Source: Chlamydomonas sphaeroides (Eukaryota > Chlorophyta > Chlorophyceae > Chlamydomonadales > Chlamydomonadaceae). Taken from it: a DNA stretch of 50,962 nt. Shown here piece after piece: positions 11,407 to 22,400 of the stretch; position 1 is the stretch's first letter, and each line of letters begins with the position of its first letter. The stretch covers positions 2,384-53,345 of the forward strand of contig BDDC01000515.1 of assembly GCA_001662425.1 (NCBI GenBank), in the 5' to 3' direction. Under the pieces are notes generated by a model, which did no database searches, was not told the DNA's origin, and saw only the letters and a list, made by a program, of their open reading frames with translations. The position numbers and the translations under genes are program-made.

Positions 11407-14400
11407 ATGGCGAGAGCTGCGCGAAAGGCGCAGCTGATTATCTCCGACTCAGAAGACGAAGCGGAGCCTGCGCCCCGGCCCCTCACCCGTCTCCGGCGAG
11501 GGGCCTCGGCGGACTCGCCCCCGGACGACGCGGCCGCAGCGGCACCCAGCGCTGGCGCCGCGTCTGACGCCGCAGCGGGCCACCCGTCAGCCGAGGCCGC
11601 TGCCGCCGCCGCCGCGTCAGCAGCAGCTCTCACGGCAGCGTTGTCTTCGCCCAGTGGTGGCGATGCGGCGAAGACAGCTGTCCCGGCCCACGCCCCGGCC
11701 GCCGATGACTCCGACGATGACGATGTGCCGCTGGTCCGCGCCAAGCGGCAGCGCACGGTGGAGCCTGCGGCCGCTGAGGCGGCACCGCAGGCGCCCACTG
11801 CCGCCGCCCTGACCGACAGGCGCCTGGGCACTGCTGGCGCACAGCCCGCTGCAGCGGCAGGGGGCTCTGAGCCCGGCGCCGTTGCGACGGGCCTCCGCCG
11901 GAGCGCCCGTGCGGCCGCCGCTGCCGCCCGGCGGTCCAAGGCCAGCGGCGGCGGTGGCGATGGCGAGGATGTGGTGATGCTGGCAGATGGTGGCGGCGGG
12001 GAGGAGTCGCGGCGGCAGGCGGGCGGCGGCGGCGGCGGCGGCGGCGGCGAGGCGGGCGAAGACGGCAGCGAGGACGACTTGACGGCGCCGTGGGCCACTC
12101 GGAGGAGCAGCAGGAGGGCCGGCGGCCGCGGCGGCGGCGACAGCGGCGGCGACAAAGGGGACGACGGCAGCGAGGACGACCTGATGGCGCCGCGGGCCAG
12201 TTGGAGGAGCAGCAGGAGGGCGGGCGGCTGCGGCGGTGGCGGCGGCGGCGGCGGCGACAGCGGCGATGATGGAGGGGACGACGGCAGCGAGGACGACCTG
12301 ACGGCGCCGCGGGGCGCCCTCAGGAGCAGCAGGCGGACCGCCGCGCCGGCGCCGCGGGCACGGACGCGGGTGGCGGCAGTGCGGAGCAGCAGCAGCTGCG
12401 AGGAAACCCTGGAGGACGAGCTGCTGGACGCGCTGCCGGACGAGCTGGAGGATGAAGACGCGTCGCCAGCCAGAGGGGGCAGGCGCAGCGCTACCGCCGG
12501 CCGCCGCCTGCGCCGGTCGTCCACAACGCCCGACAGAGAGCTTCAGGCGGACGGCGGCGCCGCCGCGCCCGGATCCAGCGGCGGCCGCAGCCGGCGGACC
12601 AAGCCGGAGCGCAACCGGGTGACGGCGGCGACGCTGCTGGACCGGGCACGGCGCAAGCTGGGGACGGTGCTGGAGGGTGAGCAGGCCGGCGTCGGGGGCT
12701 GGGGTGGGGTCAGGGTTAGTGCCGGGGGCGGGCGCCAGCCCCGGTGGCTGGCACGCGGCTGCGCTGCGCTCTGGGCGCTGCACTGTGGCACTGGGGCACT
12801 GGGGCACTGCGGCACTGTGGCACTGTGGCACTGGGGCACTCGCTGCCGCGCGGGCGTGCGTACGGTTGAAGAGCCAGCGGGTGGGGCGGCCTGCATGGGC
12901 CTCTGTCCGTCGTTGGGCTGAGAGTCGCTCCGGGCTGGGTGAGGCGCGAGGCTGGGTGAGGCGCGAGGCTGGCGGTTGCTGTCAGGGTAGCGCAGCCGGG
13001 GGTCCGCAACTGGGGTGGGCCGTGGGCTGGTCCGCAGCCGGCCGCTGACCACTGCCGTTACCACCTCGCCACCACCGCAGACGAGGACGGCGGGTCCGGT
13101 GGTGGCGGGTCCGGCGGTGACGGGCCCGGTGGCGACGGCGTGATCGACCTGGCCTCTGGACATGACGGCGACCCCGCACACGACCCCGCCCTGCTGGCGG
13201 AGCTGGCGGCGGCGGGGCTGCCGGGGCCCGGCGGCGTGTACGGTGCGTACGGCTCCATGGGGCTCGGCGGCTGGGCGTTCGGAGGCGCGCCGCTGCAGCA
13301 GAACGCGGCCGCCGGAGGCGATGGCGGCGGCGGCGGCACCGGTGCCTACGGCGGCACGGGCGCCTACGGCAGCGGTGGCGGCGGCGGCGGCGGCGACCGC
13401 CGGCGGCAGCGGCTGCCTGTGCACCCGGGGCTGCAGGGCGACGGCGGCGAGGACTACGAGTTCGCCGCGCTGATGATGGGCGAGGATGGAGACGCGGACT
13501 GCCAGGAGCATGGAGGTGGCGGCGGCGGCGGGCGGCGGGACCGCGTTGATGAGGAGTTGGAGCGGGAGGAGGCGAGGGGGCGGCGGCGGCAGTGCGGCGG
13601 CGGCGGCAAGGGCCGCGGTGGCGGCGGCCGGCGGGGGGGCCGGCGAAGCTCCGATGGCAGCGGCGGCAGCGGCGGCGGCGGCGGCGGCGAGGATGACGAG
13701 TACGACAGCATGGATGATTTCATCGATGACGGGGATGTGGAGGAGGGCGAGGGCGGCGAGGGCGAGGTGGAGGAGGAGCTGCTGCCGGCGGACGAGGAGG
13801 AGGAGGAGGTGGACGTGACGCCCGCGAAGAAGCGGCCGGGCAGGCGGCGCAGCGGCGGCGCCGGCGCCGGTGGCGGCGGCCCTGCGCTGGCGTCCCCCCC
13901 GGTGGCGGCGCGTATGAGCTCCGACAACTTTGAGAACTTCCTGCTGTGGGTGGTGAGCAGCGGCGGGCGGGCAGGTACCTGCAGGCGGCGGATGACCTCT
14001 GACTGGCTTTTGTGTGCTCCGCAGCGGCAGGGGGGGCCCGTTAGCTGCAGGGCCCCCTCGAGCCCCGGCCCCCTCGCGCCCCGTCCAGCCGCCCACGGCC
14101 CCCGAGCCCGCCCCTCTCTGCCCCTCTCTGCCCCTCGCCCTGCCGCTCTGGGCACCCCCTTAGGAGCCCATGCTGTGTGAGCTGCTGGGGCTGCAAGTGG
14201 GCGACGACGACGAGCAGGACCGCATGAACAAGGCGGCCGCCGCGCAGTGGGTCTGGCGGAGGAAGGGAGGGGCGGGGGCGAGAGCGGGGGTTGGGAAGCG
14301 AGGCGTGAGGGAAGGCTGCTCGGCAGAGGAGGGGGGCCCGCGCGGGTCCCGGGCGAAGCACGGGAGGAAGGGGCATGGGATGAGCACGGGTGCTGCGAAG

Positions 14401-17400
14401 GGTCGCGAGCGTAGGGCGTAGGGCGTAGGGCGTAGGGCGTAGGGTGTAGGGTGTAGGGCGCAGGGCGCAGGGCGGGGGCTGCCCCCAACCCACCTCGTGC
14501 TGCTGCTGACCCCCTCTCTCTCCTGCCTCCTGCCTCCTGCCTCCTGCCTCCTGCCTCCTGCCTCCTCCCCTGCACCGCCTGCGCCCATCGCACCCACCCC
14601 ACGGTGGCTCTGTGCAGTCGGTTTGAGAGCATGATCCAGCAGGCCAGGTGCGGGGGCTGGGCGGGCCGGGCTAGGGTAGGAATGCGCGCTGAGGCGGCCA
14701 CCAGCCCACCACCCCAGCCACCAGCCCAGCCCACCACCCCAGCCGCCAGCCCACCACACCAGCCCACCACACCAGCCGCCAGCCCACCACCCCAGCCCAC
14801 CAGCCCAGCCACCAGCCCACCACCCCAGCCACCACCCCAGCCCACCACACCAGCCCACCACCCCAGCCGCCAGCCCACCACCCCAGCCGCCCGCTGTCGC
14901 GGCATAGCCCCTGCCTGCAGCACCCCTCTGGTGTATCCCCCTGCGCCGGCGCGGCCCAACCCCTGCTGGCTCGCCGGCCTATGTCTTACACCCCCTCCCA
15001 CCCACCCCACCCGCTACCTCCCTGCCCACCTCCACACGCACAACCCCAGGACCGACACGATATCATTCCACTGGGTCACTGCGGACACCAAGATGGGCCT
15101 CAGAAAGTGGGGCACAGGAGGGCGGGGTGGGGCGGGGCAGGGGACGGGGGGAGGGAGGGGAGCAGGGCGACAGGGCAGGGAGGCCTCTGCGGGTGCGGGA
15201 CGTGCAGCGGCTGGGCTGGCAGCAGGGCCGCGCCGCCGCGCAGTGCTACTGCGGCTGCAGCCAGCTACGCGCAGCCACTCACCTCCCCTCGCCTGCACCT
15301 TCCCGTGAACTCCCGCGCTTACCATCGCTACCATGTACACCCCTCCCCCTCAACCCCCGCCTCCCCCCTGCCCCCTGCCCCCTGCCCCCCGCCCCCCGGC
15401 CCCTCCGCTGCCAGGATGCTGGACCGCTACCCCATCCTGCTCATCCGCGGGCTGCCCTGCCACCAGTTCTACGGCAAGGGCCAGCAGGCGGCCGCCGAGG
15501 AGGAGGCGGCGGCCGCCCAAGAGCCGGGGTAGGCGGGGGTGGGGGTGGCCGTGGAGGCGTGTGCGCGCCCCCTTGTGCTCCAGTGTTACTGTGTGCATGC
15601 CCCTTGTGTGTTCAACTATTAGGGCCGAAAAAGAGGACCACCCCGTACGCGCCGCGCCCCGGGTTTGTGACGCGCTGGTCGTGCTTGGAAAGAAAGCAGG
15701 GATGCGTTTAGATGCGCCCGTGCGGGTAGCAAAGCCCCAGCGCCGCCTTGAGAGAACTTGTGGCCCACCCGTCCAGCCCGCGTACCGATACATAGGTGAC
15801 CTGATGTTTGGGCGATTGGAGACAATACGCCGCAGTGCGTGTGTGTGTGTGCTGTACTGGCGCTGTGGGCGGAGCGTGAGTGCCAAGTCAACAGCCCAGG
15901 GCCCAGGTGGGGGCGGCTCAGGCGCTGTTGTCGCACCACTGACCGGCCCTCGCGCCGGCCCGTACTGCCGCCAACGCCCCGACCCGCCGCCCGCAGCACG
16001 CGTGAGGACTGGCTGGCGGAGGAGGAGGGCCCTCGATGCACCATATGCAACGCGCGCAGGTGGGGGCAGGCGGGGGTCTCGCGGCCTGCGGGCACGGGCC
16101 CATGCCGGGTGGCGGGGACGCGCCTGCGTCCTCACCGCCCCATCGAGCAGCGCCGCCCGTGCCCGCGCCCCCGGCCCCGCCCCGGCGACCGTGGCCCCAC
16201 TCCCTTCCAACCCTCCTCGCCCCCCTCCTCGCCCCCCGCTCCCCCGCGGGACAGGACGCACCTGCTGCACCCGCTGTAGAAAAGCACACCCTCCCCATCT
16301 CCCTCTGCCTGCACTCCATTCCCGATGCTCATGATCCCACACACACCCCACCCCTCCCTCCCCCCGTCCCCCCCCACCCCTCCACAGGACGCACCTGCTG
16401 CACCCGCTGCGCCTGGACGGCGCCCCCGTGGACGGCGCCCGCGGCAGGGCACTGCAGCGCGACGTGCGCGACTTTGAGGCGGGCGGCATGTGCTGCGACC
16501 GCGTGGTGCTCTACCACTGCCTCGCGCACCTACAGGTGGGCTCAAGGGGGGGCCCTTCGGGCTAGCGGGGGGGGGCGGGGGAAGGGGGAAGGGCGCCGCC
16601 TCGCGGCCCTCGGCCGGGACGCTGCCGGGCCCAAGCCTCCGCCACCTGCCCCCGCCTCCACTCCCTGCCCTCCTGCCCTCCTGCCCTCCCAACCCCCAAC
16701 CCCCCACCCCCCACCCCCAGCGGCGCCTGCGGGCGGCGCTGCGGCAGCTGGCCAAGGACGCCATCCGCTGCAAGCTGCACGCGCTGCCAGCCGACAGGTG
16801 CGGGCAGTGAGGCCGGGGGCCGGGGGGCGCAGGCTGGGGGGCCGGGTGGAGAGGGCCGAGGGCCTCGCCAGCGCCGGCCCATTCACAGCCCCATGGCCTG
16901 CGCCCAGGCCAACACGCTGCCCCTGGCTCCCTTGATGTCCCCCCCCGCTGCTGCCCCTCCCCCTCCACCCCACCACCACCCTCCAGGCCGCCCGGCTGGG
17001 TGCTGCCCGAGCGCATCCGCTCCGCGGCGCTGCTGGCGCTGCTGCAGCACGACCTGGCCAGCAACCCCTTTGCCAAGTACGGCAGGCGGCGGCTGATGTT
17101 CATTTTTATGCGCCTGCGCGACGTTCTGGGCGCGGCGCAGAAGCTGAGCGCCAGTGAGGCGGTGCGGAGGAAGAACGAGCGGTACCGCCCCGGGCGCGAG
17201 GTGCGCGGGAGGGCGGGAGGGCGGGAGGGTGGAGGGGCGAGGATGGGGGTGAGGGGAAGTAGCGGGGGCAGGAGGGAGGGGGCGTTCTGGAGGGCCCCCC
17301 CGGGGCGCCATCTACCTGCTGCCCTTCTGTGGTGCAAAGTGCAAGGAAAGTAATTGGGTAACACGCACGCGGCACTTCAAGGTGGTGGTGATGCGTTGGC

Positions 17401-19037
17401 CGTGTGTAGCAGGCAAGCGGGGCACATGCCCGACCCCCGCGCCCTACCCCACTAACCCGTCTCCTCCCCCTGCCCTCCCCCTGCCCCAGGTGTCTGACGC
17501 CATCTTCCAGCTGCACTACTCGGCTGACGGATACGAGTCGCCCATACCGGGCGTTCCGGGGCAGCCGGAGGACGACGAGAGCGACGACGAGGAGGAGGAG
17601 GAGGGGGAGGATGGTGACGAGGGGGAGGCGGACGAGGATAGTGGCGAGGGCGAGGCTGTTAAGGGCGACGACAGCGGCGACGAGGGGCCGCAGGCCGGGC
17701 GCCGGGGGCGGCGGCGTGGCGGCGCGCGGCGGCGGGCGGTCGTGGAGGACGAGGAGGACGAGGAGGAGGGGCAGGAGGGCAGGCACGGCCCCACTCAGGC
17801 CCGGCCGGAGCCTCCATCTGGCAACGCCCCGATAGGCGGCCTGTCGCCCGCCACCGGCGCCAGCCCCAGCCTGGCTCAGGTGCTGGCGGAGCGCCGCCGC
17901 CGCAAGGCCGCGGAGGCCGCGGAGGCGGGCGCCGCAGCAGCGGCAGAGGCCCCGGGGCCCAGCGCCGTCGCCGCCGCGGGTACTCCGACGGGCGGCAGCC
18001 CCACGCTGGCGCAGCTGCGGGAAATGACGCGGCGCCGCCGCGCTGAGGCCAATGCCGCCGCCGCCGAGGCCCGCGCCGCCGCCGACGCAGCCGCCTTCGC
18101 GGCGATGGAAGCGGCGCATGCGGCGGCGGTGGCGAGGGCCGCCTCCGGCCGGGCGGACTCGCCGGGGCCGTCGCCTGGCGGCCGCCAGACCCCCATAACG
18201 GCCTACCTCACGCCGCGCCGCCAGCAGCGGCAGCAGCAGCAGCAGCTGCCTCAGGACCCCGGGCAGCAGCCGACGACGCCCGCGGGTGCGGCATCGCGGC
18301 TGGGCTCGGGAGCGCGGCCCGGCGGCGGTCGAGGTGGCGCGGGGGCGGAGGTGGAGGTGGAGGTGCTGAACCTGGTGGACGACGACGAAGGCGCTGAGGG
18401 GCCGCCAGGGGGCGGCGGCGAGGGCCAGGGGCCGGGTCAGGAGGAGGCGCCGCCAGGCAGCCCCGGGCCTGCGCTGGCGCTGGCGCAGCGGCTGGCGGCG
18501 CAGGCGGCGGAGGAGGACCGCACGGCGGCAGGTGAGGCGGGCGGCGGCGAGGGCGCTGCCGCGCGCCCGCCGCAGCCGTCGTGGCTGCCGCCGCAGCCGC
18601 AGGCGGCGCACGGCGCGGAGCCCACCCAGGTGTACGGCGTGGTGGCGGCGGCGCCGGCCGTGCCGTACCTGGCCTCTGGCCGTGGAGCCGGCGGCGCCGC
18701 CGGCATGGTGAGCTTCGCGCAGCGGCTCAATGCCGCCTCTGCTGCCGCCGTGGCGTCGGCCGGAGCCGCAGCCGGGGGCGCCGCTGGGGCTGGGGCCGCC
18801 GGGGGGCATCAGGGTGTGGAGCCGTCGCCGCTGCTGGCGCTGCTGCAGGAGCAGCCGAGGCTGGCGCCGGCGGGCTGGGTGGCGGGGCCGGGGCCGGCGC
18901 CGCGGGACGAGGAACCTCGGGAGGCGGCGGAGGGCAGGCCGCAGCCTTGGGAGCGGCCGGGCGGGGAGTGCTTTAACTGCGGCCAGCTGGGCCACTGGTC
19001 GCGGGACTGCCACCAGCCCAAGAGGGCGCGCCGGTGA
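11407..19037 (+). CDS. DUF4211-type protein with C-terminal CCHC zinc knuckle, paralogue 1
   Basis: Eleven exons: 11407-12676, 13081-13952, 14164-14246, 14618-14647, 15050-15106, 15415-15528, 15997-16059, 16388-16535, 16721-16797, 16987-17200 and 17490-19037, giving 1491 residues in phase. The start ATG is followed by MARAARKAQLIISDSEDE. N-terminal residues are acidic/basic and Gly-rich. A YDSMDDFIDDGD block lies near residue 635. Next comes a region matching DUF4211: DRYPILLIRGLP, then CTIC (Cys823, Cys826), then a CC...H segment with FEAGGMCCDRVVLYHCLAHL. The last exon has long acidic runs, Ala-rich stretches and CFNCGQLGHWSRDC (C1470, C1473, H1478, C1483), a complete CX2CX4HX4C knuckle. 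DUF4211 function is unknown; acidic charge plus a knuckle suggests a nuclear nucleic-acid-binding protein, which is inference. The donor after 15106 was chosen by phase. Confidence 0.75.
12061..12345 (+). repeat. Threefold in-frame coding repeat
   Basis: Units begin at 12061, 12163 and 12280 (spacings 102 and 117, both multiples of three). Each encodes DGSEDDL-x-AP followed by a basic RSSRR(A/T) motif, separated by Gly/Asp linkers of different length. It lies in exon 1 of paralogue 1. Confidence 0.85.
12780..12976. repeat. Two short minisatellites in the first intron of paralogue 1
   Basis: A 9-bp unit (GGCACTGTG / GGCACTGGG) repeats about seven times at 12780-12842. A 19-bp unit containing GTGAGGCGCGAGGCTGG repeats at about 12936-12976. 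Both lie in the intron 12677-13080. Confidence 0.85.
14409..14570. repeat. Two heptamer arrays in one intron of paralogue 1
   Basis: A GTAGGGC heptamer, with GTAGGGT and GCAGGGC variants, repeats about nine times at 14409-14475. A CTCCTGC heptamer repeats about seven times at 14519-14570. Both lie in the intron 14247-14617. Confidence 0.9.
14697..14893. repeat. CCAGCCCACCA minisatellite
   Basis: An irregular array of CCA(G/C)CCCACCA-type units, roughly 11 bp long with higher-order 22-bp spacing, fills about 200 bp of the intron 14648-15049. Confidence 0.85.
16251..16409 (+). repeat. Duplicated 3' splice site and exon start
   Basis: A 26-bp sequence (ACAGGACGCACCTGCTGCAC plus CCGCTG) occurs at 16251-16276 and again at 16384-16409. 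The second copy is the acceptor and first codons of the exon beginning at 16388. The first copy is followed directly by TAG in the same frame. Confidence 0.9.
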
Positions 19038-19458
19038 GGGCGGGGCGTGCGGCGAGGACGGATGCGGCGGTGGGCCTGAGGGGAAGGCGGAGCGCGCGGC
19101 GTGCGGTCAAGTTGCCGCTGGTTGTATGACGGCGCAGCGATGTTGCGGCAGGATGTGATGTTCTGCATTTTGCCTGATAAGGGAGCTCGTATGTTGAGTA
19201 GAACAGACCGAGCGGCGCGAGTTGCTGGGCGCGGGAAGGTTGGGCAAGTGGCACGTGCGACAATGGGTGTTGCAGTTCAAATTGAACGCGATGCTTGAGA
19301 CGTCACGTTGTGCAGTCCCTCCAACACGATGTTAGGTAGCGAGCAAACAGGTTAAGCACACTGAGCAGCCGGCTGCTCGCGGAACTGCGCAGCTGTCGCA
19401 AGACGTCAACGTTCGGCGAGCTGCGGCTGCAAGGCAGTGAGCCCGCATAGTGTCAGTG
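19038..19458. promoter_or_regulatory. Spacer between zinc-knuckle paralogues 1 and 2
   Basis: 421 bp between the stop of paralogue 1 and the start of paralogue 2, both on the plus strand. It should hold the 3' UTR of the first and promoter of the second. No TGTAA or clear promoter element was recognised. Confidence 0.4.
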
Positions 19459-22400
19459 ATGGAAGAATCAGCGAGCCAAGACGTCTGTGCAAACGTCGAC
19501 GTCGATGCCATCGTCGAGCTCACGACCAAGAAACTCCCGCCTCCGGACATTGCTGATGCCGCCAGCCAGGAAGTCGTAGACTTTGACATCGATGAGCTTG
19601 TGGCCGCATACACCACAGCAAAAGGCGCTGCTGGCACACCGGCTGCCGCTAGCTCCGCTACGCCCAGCGGCACAGGCTTTACCGGCCCCGCCGCCATGCC
19701 CATAGGAGAGGACAGCGGCGCCGGCCGCCTGGCGACATGGGCGGCAATCAGGGCCACCGCCGCTGCTGCTGAGCATGGCCGCGCAGGACAGGAAGGCGCC
19801 GCGCAGCTGCCAGGCGGGCCCCAGCAGCTGCCCAGTGAGGACCAGGCGCCAGCCGCCGCCGCAACGCCGGTCGCAGCGGCTGCCCCGGTCGGCGCTGCCA
19901 GAGCCATCGCCAGTGGCCGCCAGACGGGCGAGCACGCGCTCAGTGGCGGCGACCATGGTCTCCTGGCGGCAGGGAGGGGCCCCTCCGCGCCCCCAGAAGC
20001 TGCCGCGGGCAGCGCGGGCGACAGCTGGCAGCGCCCTCCGCCTCCTCCGCCTCCTCCGCCTCCAGCAGCATCCCGCAGCGACTGCAGGCACCCCGGCGCC
20101 CACCCCGGCGCTCTTGGTCGCCAACCCGGGCCGCAGGTACCGTACGCCAGCTCCGCCAGGTGGGCCCACGCGGGGCTAGCCGGAACCTCGCCGCCGGCGG
20201 GCAGGCACCAGCCGCCGTCCAGTGTTGGAGACCAGCCGCCAGCAGCCACCGCGACGGCAGCAGGCGCTGCTCCCCTCGAGGCCAGCGCATGCGATGTGCC
20301 GCAGCAGCAGGGGCCACTGGCTGGCGCGGCGCCAGCCGCAGCGGCGGCCCCGGCCGGCACCGGCTCCAGCGGCTCCGCAGCCAGCGCTGGTGCCTGCCAA
20401 GCAGGCGAGCTCGAGCACGGCGGCGGCGGCACCAACCTCCAGGCGGCAGGCCCGACCCCTGCCGGGCCCCCACCCGCTGCTTCTGCCGGGCAGGGCCACC
20501 CGCATCACGGCGGCGGCGGCCAACCTGGCGGCAGGCGGGGGCGGCTGCGCTCTGCAGCCGCGGACGCGCCGGCCGCCGCCGAGTCGGCCACTCAGGAGGC
20601 GGCCGAGCGGGCGCTGCAGGATGAGGACGACGACGGGGGCGCGGGGCAGCCACTGCCACAGCGCCGCAGCGCCGCAGCCGCCTGCGCCAGCGGCCGACGG
20701 GAGGTGGACGGCACAGGGGCGGGGCCTGCTGCCGGCGGCAGCCGTCCGCAGCGCCGGTGGGTTGGGATGGGGCAGACCGGGCATACTTGTGCTGCTGTGT
20801 GGAGGCACTCGCACGGCCCGCTGCTGTGTGGAGGCACCCGCACGGCCCGCTGCCGTGTGGAGGCACCCGCACGGCCCGCTGCCGTGTGGAGGCACCCGCA
20901 CGGCCCGCTGCCGTGTGGAGGCACCCGCACGGCCCGCTGCTGTGTGGAGGCACCCGCACGGCCCGCTGCCGTGTTGAGGCACCCGCACGGCCCGCTGCCG
21001 TGTTGAGGCACCCGCACGGCCCGCTGCTGTGTGGAGGCACCCGCACGGCCCGCTGCCGTGTGGAGGCACCCGCACGGCCCGCTGCTGCGCTGACGTGGCG
21101 CTAACGTTGCGTGCGTGCCTGCCTGCATACCGGGGCTGTGCGCCACCGAGTACAGGGCTGCGGCCGCTGCAGCGGGCGGCGGCGGACGAGCGGCAGCAGG
21201 CGGCGGCGGACGCCGGACGCAGCGGCGGCGGCCGCGCCGGGCGGCCATGACGCAGTGCACCATGAGGGCCTGCGTGCGCGCGCGCATGGGCGGCGAGGCG
21301 GCGGCGGCAGGTGCGTGGCTCGCCCCAAGAGGTGCACCACCGCCTGCGGGGCATGCGGCGACCGCGCCCAGCCACCCGCCTGAGCTCTGACGGCCCCTGC
21401 TCCGATGTACATGCGCAGGGCTGTCCTGTGACAGTAGCAGCGACGACGACGAGGGGGACGAGGACGACGAGGGGGAGGAGGAGGACGACGAGGGGGAGGA
21501 GGAGGACGACGAGGAGGACGAGGAGGACGACACGCAGGACGGGTTCATTGACGACACGGCAGAGGGCGGCATGGGCACGCAGACGCAGCGCGACTTCGAC
21601 GCCGCGATGGCGGGCCTCCGTGCAGCCAGCGGCGCAGGGGACGAGCTGGACCGCTTCCGTCACTGGCTGGTGTGCGGTAGCCGCCAGCTCCCGCCTCGCG
21701 AAACATGCCTGGGAACCGTTCCTGCGGCGCTGCCTGTTTTGGTGTCGGTATTGTTATCGTTGTTGTTGTTGCTAAGAATGTTGATGCTGCCGTGCGTGCG
21801 CGCAGGCGCCCCAGGTGTGCGACCTGCTGGGGCTGCAGCTGGCGGCCGACGAGCCGGCGGCGGCGACCGCGCGGAAGTGGGCGTGCAGGTGGGGCTGCGG
21901 CGGGCGGCTGAGCCCCGTGAGCTGCCGTGCGCCGTGACGCATACCGTACCTGCGGCTGCGGCTGTCGTCCCTGGACCCACGCACCGCCGCTGTGCAGGCG
22001 CTGGGACGACAAGCTGGGCGCTGCGAGGTGGGCGGTGGGGGCGGGGCGTGGGTTCCGCCAGGGCCGCACGCTGTGTGGTGGTGCGCCCTGCGCCCTGAAC
22101 TCCACTTGCCTGGAGCGCCCGCAGGGACAATCTGGACTCGAGCGTCTGGAAGCCGGCGGTCCGGGGGTGAGCCCGAGCACCGAGGGTCGCCGGCTGAGGG
22201 CCGATGCCGGACCTGACCTCGCCCGCCCCGCCATCCCGGTTGCATGCGCTGCAGGCTGCTTCAGCGGCACCCCCTGCTGCACCTCAGCGGCGGCTCCAAC
22301 GAGGGCGGCCACTGCGACGCCTGCAACGCATGCAGGTGGGCCGCCCGCCCCCTGCCCCATGGCGCAGGGGCCCTGCTCGCCCGCCTCCCGCAACCCGCGG

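Noticed and set aside
14409..14475. GTAGGGC array as interstitial telomere repeat
   Set aside because: Telomere repeats of green algae are T-rich (TTTAGGG or TTTTAGGG). Here the T run is absent and the units vary, so it is a simple intronic minisatellite.
13454..15010. Long minus-strand open frames opposite zinc-knuckle paralogue 1
   Set aside because: They are mirror images of Gly/Asp/Glu codons and intronic repeats and carry no conserved motif. The plus-strand reading has acidic blocks and phased exons.
15107..15414. An extra exon around 15210-15260 in paralogue 1
   Set aside because: Acceptor- and donor-like sites exist, but including it breaks the phase between the exons at 15050-15106 and 15415-15528, which join smoothly without it.
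19940..21663. Long minus-strand frames across the 29-bp repeat
   Set aside because: The apparent repeat protein comes from the minisatellite being free of stops. It lies inside an intron of the plus-strand gene, and no splice-supported gene follows.
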